Positions 1-7,297 of a DNA stretch of 36,379 nt are shown here, one piece after another. The number at the start of each line of letters is the position of its first letter. Positions within the stretch are counted from its first letter, which is position 1. The notes under the pieces are model-generated. The model made no database searches. It worked only from the letters and a program-made list of their open reading frames with translations, and was not told the DNA's origin. A program made the translations under genes and the position numbers. Source of the DNA: Bifidobacterium breve (GTDB lineage: Bacteria > Actinomycetota > Actinomycetes > Nanopelagicales > Nanopelagicaceae); NCBI GenBank assembly GCA_945881945.1, contig CAMCVO010000012.1, forward strand, positions 1 through 36,379, written 5' to 3'.

Positions 1-290
1 GCACTAGTTAGCGCTCCTAATTGGCTAGGCAGCTCCTCTTTAGAAAATCCCTCAACAGGGCCTGCTTGTAGGTATTTAACACTTACCCCATCTGCAATCT
101 CAATACTCTCTGGCAGATCTGGTTTATTTGCTCTGGTAAAAATATCTACGCCAACCCCAGCTTGTGCCATCTTCTTAGCAGTCTCCACCACATAAACATT
201 CATGCCACCAGCATCTCCTGTGCCTGCTTGATCAAGGGGTGAGGTGTGAACCATCAAGGTGGCAATCTTTGAGGTGCGTGGGGATTTCAT
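1..290 (-). CDS. mshA: D-inositol-3-phosphate glycosyltransferase MshA, N-terminal part (cut by window edge)
   Basis: This is the first 96 codons of a GT-B glycosyltransferase that runs off the left edge. The translation starts MKSPRTSKIATLMVHTSPLD and continues through GTGDAGGMNVYV, the glycine-rich N-terminal signature of MshA. MshA joins N-acetylglucosamine to 1D-myo-inositol 3-phosphate, the first committed step of mycothiol synthesis. The ATG at 290 is the only start that gives the usual short N-terminus. The window also holds mshD (last step of the same pathway) at 17999-18937, which supports the call. The catalytic domain and C-terminus lie outside the window, so completeness cannot be judged. 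Confidence 0.88.
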   Translation of the reverse strand, partial: MKSPRTSKIATLMVHTSPLDQAGTGDAGGMNVYVVETAKKMAQAGVGVDIFTRANKPDLPESIEIADGVSVKYLQAGPVEGFSKEELPSQLGALTS

Positions 291-319
291 ATGATCAATT
301 CTAACTTAAGTTAGGTGAT

Positions 320-1339
320 TTAAATATTGGCAATTACCTCACCAATTACGCTAGCACCACCATAAATCTTCACACTCTCATCTGGCATCTGAACCGCCCA
401 CCTCTTAAAAATCTCCATCATGATTGGTGCAACTGGCCGCCAAGAGCCATCAATAATTTTCATCGCAATTACTCGTCCATCACTTAGCGCACATACCTGT
501 ACACCCTCTGCCCCCTCTTTCATAAACAATCCAGGAACAGCTTGCATTAACCTGGTGGTTAATCGCCCCTCACCTGCTACCAACTCAGGATATTTTGTGC
601 AGGCGGTGACTATTTGTTTGTAAATAGGATCATTTGATTTAACAAGAGCTGAAATCGCTTTAGCAAAACCAGTTAATGAAATAGCAAAAAGAGGAGCACC
701 ACAACCATCAAAGGTTGATGCAGCGAGCTTCTCTGCTGCTAATAATTCAATCTCATTTTTTATTGCAATCTGCAACGGATGCTCCATCTCTAAATAGGTA
801 TTCATATCCCAGCCATTTTGTTGGCAGGTAATTAACATTCCAGCATGTTTGCCGCTGCAGTTCTGCGTTAATTGTGTGCCAGGCTTATCACCCCAGGAGA
901 TCTTCTCTTTCTCGCCAAGTGGTTTATCGGTGGCATTTTTCATTGCAGAAAGTGGAATATTTCTCTTTGTCAGCATCGCTGTTACTAAGTCAATATGGTT
1001 TTGACTACCAGAGTGGGAGGCGCAAACAATCGCTAACTCTTCATCACTTACAGTTAATCCTGCCTTAAGCATTGCTGATGCCTGCAAAGATTTAACCGCT
1101 GATCTTGGATAAAAAGCTAACTCAGGGCTTCCTTTAGAAAGATAGGTTGTGCCATCTGCATTTAAAACAATTAAATGTCCAAGGTGAAGTGATTCAACTA
1201 GATCACCCCGCACTACCTTGGCTAAAATCTGCCCAGAGAATTTATCGTTAATTATCAGATTGTCTTTCCAGTGAGGACCAAAGATGTGCTTGCAAAGTTT
1301 GTCCTTGGGCTGCCATATCGTAGGAGGTGAAGAGTTCAC
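320..1339 (-). CDS. L-asparaginase II family protein
   Basis: Hydrolyses L-asparagine to aspartate and ammonia; this is the asparaginase II (Rhizobium etli type) family, unrelated to E. coli AnsA/AnsB. Family motifs seen are VVRGDLVES near the N-terminus, YPRSAVKSLQ (Ser/Lys pair, about residues 77-86), CASHSGS (about 106-112), NCSGKHAGM (Cys161, Lys164) and DGCGAP (Cys213). The frame is open from the ATG at 1339, but its first 30 or so codons overlap nitrobindin and do not look like the family. Homologues normally begin just before VVRG, so the true start may be the GTG at 1213 or an unrecognised start near 1250. It is the last gene of the minus-strand block below thioredoxin and may be translated by coupling to nitrobindin. 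Function is confident; start is not. Confidence 0.85.
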   Translation of the reverse strand: MNSSPPTIWQPKDKLCKHIFGPHWKDNLIINDKFSGQILAKVVRGDLVESLHLGHLIVLNADGTTYLSKGSPELAFYPRSAVKSLQASAMLKAGLTVSDEELAIVCASHSGSQNHIDLVTAMLTKRNIPLSAMKNATDKPLGEKEKISWGDKPGTQLTQNCSGKHAGMLITCQQNGWDMNTYLEMEHPLQIAIKNEIELLAAEKLAASTFDGCGAPLFAISLTGFAKAISALVKSNDPIYKQIVTACTKYPELVAGEGRLTTRLMQAVPGLFMKEGAEGVQVCALSDGRVIAMKIIDGSWRPVAPIMMEIFKRWAVQMPDESVKIYGGASVIGEVIANI

Positions 1340-1751
1340 CCTCTACTAATCCATACAATCTAGAGCCGGCGGTAACTATCTTTGCTGAAGGGGATGAGTA
1401 ACCCTGATCCATCTCAAGTTGAATCTTGGCCCCTTTAACCACACCAACCCAACCCTCTGCAATTCCAGTGTTGTGTGCAAGTAAAACTTCCAGCACATTA
1501 CTCTCCTTCACCCGCCAAAAGCCAACCTCGGAGGCTGCTGGCCGGATAATCTCATCATTTTCATCAATGATCCAAGAGCGGGAGAAGTACTTTAAAAAGG
1601 CCCGGCCATCATGATTAAAGGAGATCTCTTGGGCAAATTGAAAGCTGGGCAGATTTGGATACTCACCCCGCCCCTTTCCCCGCCAGGTACCAATCAACCA
1701 GGCAAGTGGCATTAGATCAGGATGGAGATTGCCTGGGATAGTAAATGCCAT
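1248..1751 (-). CDS. Nitrobindin-type heme-binding beta-barrel protein (FABP-like)
   Basis: A 167-residue protein of the nitrobindin / THAP4-like family (former DUF1794), a ten-stranded barrel that binds ferric heme and is described as a peroxynitrite isomerase. The N-terminus LHPDLMPLAWLIGTWRGKG, followed by GEYP, is the family signature (GTWxGxGxGxYP). The length matches bacterial members, and the C-terminal HLWSSLERQ is typical. It sits downstream of fur, ygfZ and a small membrane peptide on the same strand, and its 3' end overlaps the open frame of the asparaginase gene. In other actinobacteria the family is often near Fur and YgfZ genes, which suggests a role in iron or redox stress; that role is inferred. 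Confidence 0.88.
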   Translation of the reverse strand: MAFTIPGNLHPDLMPLAWLIGTWRGKGRGEYPNLPSFQFAQEISFNHDGRAFLKYFSRSWIIDENDEIIRPAASEVGFWRVKESNVLEVLLAHNTGIAEGWVGVVKGAKIQLEMDQGYSSPSAKIVTAGSRLYGLVEGELFTSYDMAAQGQTLQAHLWSSLERQSDN

Positions 1752-1765
1752 TTTTTTATTTTCCT

Positions 1766-1876
1766 TTATTTATCTTCACTTAAACTTTTCTTAACTCCAA
1801 TAACCCCTTTATATATTAAAAACAGTGAGAAGCTAAAGCTGGTGATGATTAATAAAATGGTGGTTAGAGTTTGCAT
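1766..1876 (-). CDS. Small single-pass membrane peptide (36 aa), unknown function
   Basis: An open frame of 36 codons from the ATG at 1876 to a TAA at 1766. It fills most of the space between ygfZ and nitrobindin on the same strand. The peptide starts MQTLTTILLIITSFSFSLFL, has one hydrophobic segment (about residues 4-22) and ends in a charged tail (KKSLSEDK). The topology is one helix with a short basic and acidic end. A GGAG lies about 13 nt before the ATG, just after the ygfZ stop, and an AGG lies closer. I do not recognise the family. Its place inside a tight operon, with no wasted space on either side, is the main reason to think it is real. Confidence 0.5.
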   Translation of the reverse strand: MQTLTTILLIITSFSFSLFLIYKGVIGVKKSLSEDK

Positions 1877-1893
1877 TAGATAAGCCTAACTCC

Positions 1894-2799
1894 TTACCGA
1901 AGTGCTAACTCCTCTTGGGATGCGTTAACACCCTCACAACTTAAGGTGGCATCCAATGCAATATTGCGCTTAATTACTGCAAGTGCGATTGGCCCTAACT
2001 CATAGTGGCGGGCAACTGTGCCAAGGTAGCCAACCTCTTTACCATCAAGTGTTACCTTCCCACCATGCTCAGGCAGAGCCACCATGGAGCCATCTAAATG
2101 CAGTAATACCAGTCTTCTTGGTGGCTTACCTAAGTTAAATACCTTTGCCACCGTCTCCTGCCCCCGGTAGCAACCCTTATTCATATGCACCGCTTTATTT
2201 AAAAAGCCAAGCTCATTTGGAATTGATTTGTGATCGGTTTCAAATAACAATCTAGCTCGACCCTGACAAACCCGCTCTGCCTCAAGTGCCCACATACCAA
2301 CTTGCATATGAGATTTTCCAAAAGCCTGCATAGTTTGGACAAGCTCATCCTTTGGCACAAGTGCGTATGGCCCACCAATGCCATCAGCCTTACCAGGAGC
2401 ACGTAGCACTGCGTAGTCATTTGATTGATCTTTCACTAAAACCTCAAGCATAAATTTCATCTTCTCTAAGTACTCAATAACGGGGGCAACCCGCTCTTTT
2501 TCTAAATGCATCCAAGTTATTTCACCATCATCTACCAAAAACAGTTGATCAAGCACATGTCCTTGGGCATCTAAGATCAAAGCATCAACCCAGCTGGCAA
2601 CAGGTAGTTGCTCTAAGTGTTGGGTGGTTAAGGCATGTAACCAGGTAAGGCGATCCTTACCAGCAACTGAGATAACACCACGGTGGGATAGATCAGCCCA
2701 GCCCATACCTTTTACTAAAGCTTTTTGTTCATTATTTGGCTCACCAAAGTGCCAGATCGCACCCTGATCAGGCCCAGATTCAACTAATACCGCACTCAT
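1894..2799 (-). CDS. ygfZ: YgfZ/GcvT-fold iron-sulfur cluster maintenance protein
   Basis: A 301-residue folate-binding, GcvT-like protein of the YgfZ/IBA57 family, which helps maintain or repair certain 4Fe-4S enzymes. The defining motif K-G-C-Y-R-G-Q-E is complete at about residues 208-215 (Cys210). The N-terminal part carries RLTWLHALTTQ, typical of the tetrahydrofolate-binding fold. The ATG at 2799 shares one base with the TAA of the upstream fur gene, so the two are probably translated together. A regulator of the Fur family beside an Fe-S protein gene fits metal or oxidative-stress control, although no operator was identified. Confidence 0.92.
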   Translation of the reverse strand: MSAVLVESGPDQGAIWHFGEPNNEQKALVKGMGWADLSHRGVISVAGKDRLTWLHALTTQHLEQLPVASWVDALILDAQGHVLDQLFLVDDGEITWMHLEKERVAPVIEYLEKMKFMLEVLVKDQSNDYAVLRAPGKADGIGGPYALVPKDELVQTMQAFGKSHMQVGMWALEAERVCQGRARLLFETDHKSIPNELGFLNKAVHMNKGCYRGQETVAKVFNLGKPPRRLVLLHLDGSMVALPEHGGKVTLDGKEVGYLGTVARHYELGPIALAVIKRNIALDATLSCEGVNASQEELALR

Positions 2800-3218
2800 T
2801 ACTTACCAGCTTTAGCTGCGCACTTACTGCATAACCCATAAACAGCAAAGTGGGTAACATCTGTTTTAAATCCATAATCATCTGACAAGGTGTTAACAAA
2901 ATTTGCTGCACTCTCAATTGGAGCATCTCCAATATCTCCACAATCTGAGCAAACTAGATGCAGATGGGTAAGCTCCTCCGCTGCATGGTATGTCGCACCA
3001 CCATGACCTAGGTGAGTGTGAAGAACTAGGCCAACATTTTCAAGAGTTTCAAGATTTCGATAAACAGTTGAAAGATTTATCCCAGGATGGGTGGATCGAA
3101 CCTTCTCCGCCACCTCCTCTGGGGTGGCATGACCTAACTGCCTCACCGCTTGCAACACCAACTCACGTTGTGGTGTTAGGCGAAGCCCTTTTTCCCGCAG
3201 CTCATTTGGTTTGATCAT
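2799..3218 (-). CDS. Fur-family metal-responsive transcriptional regulator
   Basis: A 139-residue Fur-superfamily repressor. The N-terminal winged helix contains LRLTPQRELVLQAV and the recognition-helix region INLSTVYRNLETLE (about residues 47-60). The metal-binding region has HLHLVCSDCG (Cys90, Cys93) and a second pair CSKC (Cys130, Cys133), which gives a complete structural zinc site. Whether it senses iron, zinc or peroxide cannot be told from these residues. It lies 35 bp below the DUF4395 stop. The ATG at 3218 has no good Shine-Dalgarno; a TAGACT hexamer seven bases upstream could give a leaderless transcript, which is tentative. Its stop overlaps the ygfZ start by one base. Confidence 0.92.
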   Translation of the reverse strand: MIKPNELREKGLRLTPQRELVLQAVRQLGHATPEEVAEKVRSTHPGINLSTVYRNLETLENVGLVLHTHLGHGGATYHAAEELTHLHLVCSDCGDIGDAPIESAANFVNTLSDDYGFKTDVTHFAVYGLCSKCAAKAGK

Positions 3219-3253
3219 GGGGTTAAGTCTAACTGCCCCTGGCTTAACCCACC

Positions 3254-3709
3254 TTAAACCTTTGCGCTGATACGAGCTTTAAAGCGAAAAATCAGCAGAT
3301 AAAATTGGCAACCAAGGCAAAAGCCAAAGGCGGCATTTAAAAAGGCAGCGCCTAATGCAAAGCTGGTGGCGATGAAAAATACTGCGCTATTTCCACTTAC
3401 ACCACCAAGTAATGCGACAAATGCAAAGAGTGCGCCAATTAATTGCGCAAATCTTGGAGCTGCCTCACCCTCACTTGGCACCGGCCCTGACAAACGTGGC
3501 TGAATCAGATTGCGATAGATCAAGCCATAGATTGATCTTCTAAGACCAAATATGACAGCGGTTAAAAAGACTGCAAGTTGAAAGCCAATAATTAAACTTG
3601 ACTCAGTGACTAAAGCTATTGATAAGACAATTGATGTTAAAGCTGCGCTATACCTTGGCCCTCTGGCATCAATTAAAACCTGCGGTTTACTTTGAATACT
3701 ATCTGACAC
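3254..3709 (-). CDS. DUF4395 membrane protein
   Basis: A 151-residue integral membrane protein of the DUF4395 family. Family features are the N-terminal DARGPRYSAALT, the central QPRLSGP and PRFAQLIGALFA, and the C-terminal FLNAAFGFCLGCQFYLL with a CxxC pair (Cys131, Cys134). Four hydrophobic segments are visible. Start is the GTG at 3709, preceded by AAAGGAG with about 7 nt spacing. In many actinobacteria DUF4395 sits with a thioredoxin-like protein and a sulfurtransferase; here the thioredoxin is upstream (3917-4318), but no sulfurtransferase is seen nearby. The paired cysteines and this context suggest thiol or sulfur chemistry at the membrane; the biochemical role is unknown. Confidence 0.88.
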   Translation of the reverse strand: MSDSIQSKPQVLIDARGPRYSAALTSIVLSIALVTESSLIIGFQLAVFLTAVIFGLRRSIYGLIYRNLIQPRLSGPVPSEGEAAPRFAQLIGALFAFVALLGGVSGNSAVFFIATSFALGAAFLNAAFGFCLGCQFYLLIFRFKARISAKV

Positions 3710-3764
3710 TTTTCTCTCCTTTGTAATTGGTTTAAAAGATTAATTAAATAAAAAAACTAATTAA

Positions 3765-3851
3765 TTACTTAAACCAACACATACAACCCTTAGCACGGGA
3801 GAAATCAATTACCCGTCGCTTGGTGAAGAACACCGGCTGTATTGAGAACAT
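3765..3851 (-). CDS. Putative cysteine-responsive leader peptide (28 aa)
   Basis: A 28-codon frame upstream of DUF4395 on the same strand. The peptide begins MFSIQPVFFTKRRVIDFSRA and ends KGCMCWFK. The pattern basic-basic-x-I/V-D-x-x-R followed by a terminal cysteine cluster resembles the short leader peptides found upstream of sulfur-assimilation and sulfurtransferase genes in Streptomyces and mycobacteria. Mycobacterial examples act as cysteine-sensing attenuators and are often leaderless. Here a TAAAAT hexamer lies exactly seven bases upstream of the ATG, so a leaderless transcript is plausible. Translation pausing at Cys-Met-Cys could control DUF4395 and the genes after it. The frame is seen directly; family and mechanism are inferred from resemblance. 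Confidence 0.6.
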   Translation of the reverse strand: MFSIQPVFFTKRRVIDFSRAKGCMCWFK

Positions 3852-3916
3852 AGGTTAGATTTTAGATTACTTTTTCAAATACTTCCTGCGAGCCCTTTGC
3901 AAGAGAATGGGTGGGG

Positions 3917-4318
3917 TTAGAGAGCTGTGATTACCTTCACTAATTGATCACGCTTAGGCGCACCCTTTGCCCGGGCAATCTCAAACCCTGCTTTATCTAA
4001 AAAGATGGTGGTGGGGGTGGATCTAATATCAACTCTTCTTACCAACTCAAGATTTGATTCAGCATCAATCTCAAGATAGTTAACACCTGCTAGATCTGCC
4101 ACCACACTTTTAACAATCGCCTTTGCCGCCCGACACTCAGAGCAGAAGGTGGTGGAAAATTGCAAAATAGTAAGCCGATCACCATAAGTACCTGCAATCT
4201 CCTGCTGGGTAATCTGTAATCTCTTGCCCTTTCTAATTACACCTTTTTTGGTGCGATAGATAAAGCCTGCGATCGAGGTGATCGATAGCAGTAAAAGAAG
4301 TGGCAGCAAAGATTCCAT
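3917..4318 (-). CDS. Membrane-anchored thioredoxin-like protein
   Basis: A 133-residue protein with one N-terminal membrane helix (about residues 3-21, LLPLLLLLSITSIAGFIY) followed by a thioredoxin fold. The active site is CSEC (Cys59, Cys62) within FSTTFCSECRAAK, and the cis-proline loop is STPTTIFL. The topology suggests the domain follows the anchor after a basic stretch (RTKKGVIRKGKR); which side of the membrane it faces is uncertain, since that positive stretch would favour a cytoplasmic domain. It resembles ThiX, which lies next to GlnR in mycobacteria, and here too it is divergent from glnR with 20 bp between the two start codons. Likely partner: the CxxC membrane protein DUF4395 downstream. 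Confidence 0.85.
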   Translation of the reverse strand: MESLLPLLLLLSITSIAGFIYRTKKGVIRKGKRLQITQQEIAGTYGDRLTILQFSTTFCSECRAAKAIVKSVVADLAGVNYLEIDAESNLELVRRVDIRSTPTTIFLDKAGFEIARAKGAPKRDQLVKVITAL

Positions 4319-4338
4319 AGCGGTATTCTTGCACTCTT

Positions 4339-5052
4339 ATGGCAAACCTATTACTGCTAACAAACTCATCTGGGGCAAGTGCGCAGGTGCTGCCCGCCCT
4401 TGGTTTGTTGCAACATAATGTGAAGATCTCACCCGCTGAGGTTTCATTGCTCCTTGATCTGCCACCAGTTGATTGTCTGCTAATTGATGCCAGACAGGAG
4501 CTAGTTGCAAGTAAATCCTTTACCAAATTACTTATTGCAACTGGGGTGGGTGTGCCAATTATTGTGATCACAACTGAGGGCGGCTTATCTGCGATCAATG
4601 CTGATTGGGCAGTTGCTGATGTAATCCTAGATACAGCAGGACCGGCAGAGCTTGATGCCAGGATTAGAGTGGTGATTGGTAAAGAGGTGATTGCAGCCCT
4701 TGCCAAAAACCCCTCCCTTAAAGAGATTAGAAGTGGTGAGTTGGTAATTGATGAGGACTCCTACACCGCGAAGATAAAGGGTCGCTCATTAGATTTAACC
4801 TATAAGGAGTTTGAATTACTTAAGTATCTAACCCAACACCCAGGCAGAGTTTTTTCAAGATCACAACTTTTGCAGGAGATCTGGGGATATGACTACTTTG
4901 GCGGAACTAGAACTGTTGATGTTCATATCCGACGTCTTCGCTCAAAGCTTGGCCCTGAGTTTGAATCAATTATCGACACAGTGCGAAATGTTGGTTACCG
5001 CTTTTCAGCTAGCAATCTTGGCCAAGATCTGCAGAGTGATCTAAAGATTTAA
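4339..5052 (+). CDS. glnR: GlnR-type OmpR-family transcriptional regulator
   Basis: A 237-residue response-regulator-like protein. The N-terminal receiver-like domain (about 1-115) contains [26 protein letters not shown] and [10 protein letters not shown], which match actinobacterial GlnR (Rv0818 type). The C-terminal winged helix (about 130-225) has [33 protein letters not shown] and TVRNVGYRF. GlnR is the global nitrogen regulator of actinobacteria, controlling glutamine synthetase and ammonium transport; it belongs to an atypical class thought not to depend on normal phosphorylation. No histidine kinase is adjacent, which agrees. The ATG at 4339 has no Shine-Dalgarno, but TATTCT lies nine bases upstream, so a leader of only about two bases is likely. 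Confidence 0.93.
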   Translation: MANLLLLTNSSGASAQVLPALGLLQHNVKISPAEVSLLLDLPPVDCLLIDARQELVASKSFTKLLIATGVGVPIIVITTEGGLSAINADWAVADVILDTAGPAELDARIRVVIGKEVIAALAKNPSLKEIRSGELVIDEDSYTAKIKGRSLDLTYKEFELLKYLTQHPGRVFSRSQLLQEIWGYDYFGGTRTVDVHIRRLRSKLGPEFESIIDTVRNVGYRFSASNLGQDLQSDLKI

Positions 5053-5090
5053 AGGCTGGCAGGAGAGTTTGTTTTTAAAAAACAATCTGG

Positions 5091-5164
5091 TGGCTTGGGC
5101 CGGGATCGAACCGGCGACCTAACGATTTTCAGTCGTTCGCTCGTACCAACTGAGCTACCAAGCC
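5091..5164 (-). tRNA. tRNA-Phe (GAA)
   Basis: The minus strand folds into a full cloverleaf of 74 nt. The acceptor GGCTTGG pairs with CCAAGCC, the D arm is GCTC/GAGC, and the anticodon stem AACGA/TCGTT encloses loop CTGAAAA (anticodon GAA). The T arm is GCCGG-TTCGATC-CCGGC. The CCA end is not encoded. It is the first of three clustered tRNA genes on this strand. Confidence 0.97.
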
Positions 5165-5235
5165 AACTTCATACTTACCCATCTTATTTTTCTCCTCCGC
5201 CAATGGCGGATTTAAAAAAGAAAATAAATAAGTAG

Positions 5236-5309
5236 CGACCCAGACGGGACTTGAACCCGCGACCTCCGCCGTGACAGGGCGGCGCGCTAACCAACTGCGC
5301 TACTGGGCC
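5236..5309 (-). tRNA. tRNA-Asp (GTC)
   Basis: A complete minus-strand cloverleaf. The acceptor is GGCCCAG with CTGGGTC, the anticodon stem CCGCC/GGCGG encloses loop CTGTCAC (anticodon GTC), and the T loop is TTCAAGT. The discriminator base is G, as expected for tRNA-Asp. It lies about 70 bp from tRNA-Phe and 38 bp from tRNA-Glu, so the three may be cotranscribed. Confidence 0.97.
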
Positions 5310-5347
5310 AGCTTTTAAAAGAATTGAAATCTCTTCCAATTCTTTTG

Positions 5348-5420
5348 CGTCCCCAACGGGATTTGAACCCGTGTTAACGCCGTGAAAGGGCGACGTCCTA
5401 GGCCACTAGACGATGGGGAC
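5348..5420 (-). tRNA. tRNA-Glu (TTC)
   Basis: A minus-strand cloverleaf of 73 nt. The acceptor GTCCCCA pairs with TGGGGAC, the anticodon loop CTTTCAC gives anticodon TTC, and the T loop is TTCAAAT with stem CGGG/CCCG. The discriminator base is G. It is the upstream-most of the three-tRNA cluster; its 5' end lies 95 bp from the divergent threonylcarbamoyl-AMP synthase gene. Confidence 0.97.
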
Positions 5421-5515
5421 AAGTGGAAGGCCAAGGGTATCTTGGATTATTACCTGATCAAAACTGAATAACGCGCTCAAGAATGCACTCCTCATAAAGG
5501 TGGGAGAATTACCGC

Positions 5516-6469
5516 ATGTCCTTTATCGCAAGCTGCACAGCCGCTGCCATCAAAGATGCTGCCACCTCTTTGATCAATGGTGATCTAGTTGCCTTTCCAA
5601 CTGAAACTGTTTATGGCCTTGGCGCTGATGCTGCCAATGAGATTGCTGTAAAAAAGATCTATCAAGTAAAGGGCAGACCTTCTGATCACCCATTGATTGT
5701 TCACATCTCCAATCTAAAGCAGCTAGATAAGTGGGCCCGTGAAATACCAGAGTATGCAATCAAACTTGCAAGATCCTTTTGGCCAGGGCCAATGACATTG
5801 ATCCTGCCAAGAACGGCATTAGCAAAGGATTTCATTACAGGTGGTCAAGATAATGTTGGTATTCGTATTCCTGATCAAACACTTGCCCTTGCTCTTTTGT
5901 CTGAGTTTGAACAACAAGGAGGTGCGGGCGTTGCAGCCCCCAGCGCAAATAGGTTTGGCAAGGTTTCACCAACAACAGCAAAGGCGGTTGAGGCAGAGCT
6001 TGGCGCCTTTTTAGATAGCAAGGATTTGATATTAGATGGTGGCTCTTGTGAGGTTGGGGTTGAGTCGACAATCATCGACTGCACAACCCAAACTCCAATT
6101 ATCTTGCGCCCTGGTGCTATCACTCATTTAATGATTAAAGATGCAACGGGGATTGAGCCGGATGCAACTAAGAAAGTTGATACCAAAGCATCTGGTTTAC
6201 TTGAGTCACACTACTCACCATCTGCCAAAGTTATTCTTGATCAAACACCTAAGCCTGGTGATGGCTTTATTGCGCTTAGTGATATCAAAACACCTGAGGG
6301 TGTAATTAGATTAGCAAGCCCAAAAAATAATATTGAGTATGCAAAGCTTTTATATCAAGCGCTAAGAGAGGCAGATAACCTTGAATTAAGTACTGTCTTT
6401 GTAATCCAACCACAAGGTGATGGGATCGCCGATGCCATCAATGATCGCTTAAAAAAGGCATCTGCTTAG
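5516..6469 (+). CDS. L-threonylcarbamoyladenylate synthase (Sua5/YwlC)
   Basis: Makes threonylcarbamoyl-AMP from threonine, bicarbonate and ATP for the t6A37 modification of ANN-decoding tRNAs. The YrdC domain carries FPTETVYGLGADA (about residues 28-39), QVKGRPSDHPLIVHI (about 50-64) and ESTIIDCT with LRPGAI. The linker SGLLESHYSPSAKV and the remaining 100 or so residues make this the long Sua5 form (317 aa) rather than the short TsaC form. The ATG at 5516 has GGGAG about 9 nt upstream. It is followed 42 bp later by the recombinase gene, which has its own promoter, so it marks the edge of the accessory region. Confidence 0.93.
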   Translation: MSFIASCTAAAIKDAATSLINGDLVAFPTETVYGLGADAANEIAVKKIYQVKGRPSDHPLIVHISNLKQLDKWAREIPEYAIKLARSFWPGPMTLILPRTALAKDFITGGQDNVGIRIPDQTLALALLSEFEQQGGAGVAAPSANRFGKVSPTTAKAVEAELGAFLDSKDLILDGGSCEVGVESTIIDCTTQTPIILRPGAITHLMIKDATGIEPDATKKVDTKASGLLESHYSPSAKVILDQTPKPGDGFIALSDIKTPEGVIRLASPKNNIEYAKLLYQALREADNLELSTVFVIQPQGDGIADAINDRLKKASA

Positions 6470-6476
6470 AAATTAG

Positions 6477-6505
6477 TTGCCATTACTGATCATCTTCCGC
6501 ATACT
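6477..6505 (+). promoter_or_regulatory. Promoter of the tyrosine recombinase (leaderless)
   Basis: TTGCCA at 6477-6482 and CATACT at 6500-6505 are separated by exactly 17 bp. The expected transcription start, seven bases after the -10 box, is the A of the ATG at 6512. There is no Shine-Dalgarno, so the recombinase mRNA is probably leaderless. Confidence 0.6.
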
Positions 6506-6511
6506 TCTTAG

Positions 6512-7261
6512 ATGATACTTACTGACTTAGCTAACACAATTTTAGAATCAAAAGATATAACTCGAAAAACCCATAGTAATTACACAGGCGCACTTCGCCG
6601 CAACATTTATCCCACTTATGGAGCTAGAGAGGTAAAAACCCTGTCAAGGTTTGAGTTTGCTCAAACTCTTTCAAAACTACCGCCCCAAACCTCTTATCAA
6701 ACCTTGATGGCACTTAGATCAATTTTTCGCTCAGCCACAGAGCAGGGATTTATTGAAAACTCACCGGTTGAAGGCTTAAAACCGCCAAAAATTAAGGTGA
6801 GTGAGAGCAAGTTTATGACCTGGGACTACATTCTTGCGCAAAACTTTGGCCGTTATGACCAACAAATAAGATTTCTTGCCTTGCATGGACTTCGCTGGGG
6901 TGAGGCGGTAGTTTTAAAACAAAGTGATATTTATGATGGTTTTATTCATGTTACAAAATCCATTCATGGAGATACTAAATCCTCTGCGAGCCATAGAAAA
7001 GTTCCATACCTTGGTCAATTTAAACCTTTACCAAAGTCTCGAAACTCACTAGCAAAATCACTTGCAGCCCATGATGTAAATATTCACTCCCTTAGAAAAA
7101 CCTATGCCTACATCCTAAAACGGCATGGGATCCATGTCACTACGGCACAAAAGTTGTTAGGTCACGCCTCACCCATGATTACTCTCAAGATTTATACCCA
7201 AGTCCTGCAAGAGGAGATTAGTGAAGCTGGAGACATACTTAAAAACAAACTAAACCTATAG
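6512..7261 (+). CDS. Tyrosine recombinase / site-specific integrase
   Basis: A 249-residue integrase-fold recombinase that should cut and rejoin DNA through a tyrosine-DNA intermediate. The N-terminal SAM-like core-binding domain spans about 1-90. The catalytic domain has every expected residue: Arg128 (LHGLRWGE), Lys156 (DTKSS), His192 and Arg195 (HSLRKT), His218 (LLGHAS) and nucleophile Tyr228 (IYTQV). It is shorter than most phage integrases and close in size to XerC/D-like or integron-like enzymes, but it lacks their obvious signatures. It has its own promoter and lies 36 bp from the first of a pair of inverted repeats flanking surface-protein genes. No excisionase, plasmid or replication gene accompanies it. 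Target site unknown. Confidence 0.88.
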   Translation: MILTDLANTILESKDITRKTHSNYTGALRRNIYPTYGAREVKTLSRFEFAQTLSKLPPQTSYQTLMALRSIFRSATEQGFIENSPVEGLKPPKIKVSESKFMTWDYILAQNFGRYDQQIRFLALHGLRWGEAVVLKQSDIYDGFIHVTKSIHGDTKSSASHRKVPYLGQFKPLPKSRNSLAKSLAAHDVNIHSLRKTYAYILKRHGIHVTTAQKLLGHASPMITLKIYTQVLQEEISEAGDILKNKLNL

Positions 7262-7297
7262 TCCCCACATTATTTCCTTTCACCTCAGGTTGTTGAG

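Noticed and set aside
3765-3851. A SAM-type riboswitch on the plus strand
   Set aside because: The stretch has riboswitch-like pieces (CACGGG/CCCGT pairing, GGTGAAGA), but the downstream plus-strand gene is far away. The minus strand reads as a leader peptide in the correct position for DUF4395.
5349-7267. Possible attachment site: GTCCCCA in tRNA-Glu (5349) and just after the recombinase (7261)
   Set aside because: Only seven bases match and a core threonylcarbamoyl-AMP synthase gene lies between, so a mobile-element boundary is not supported.
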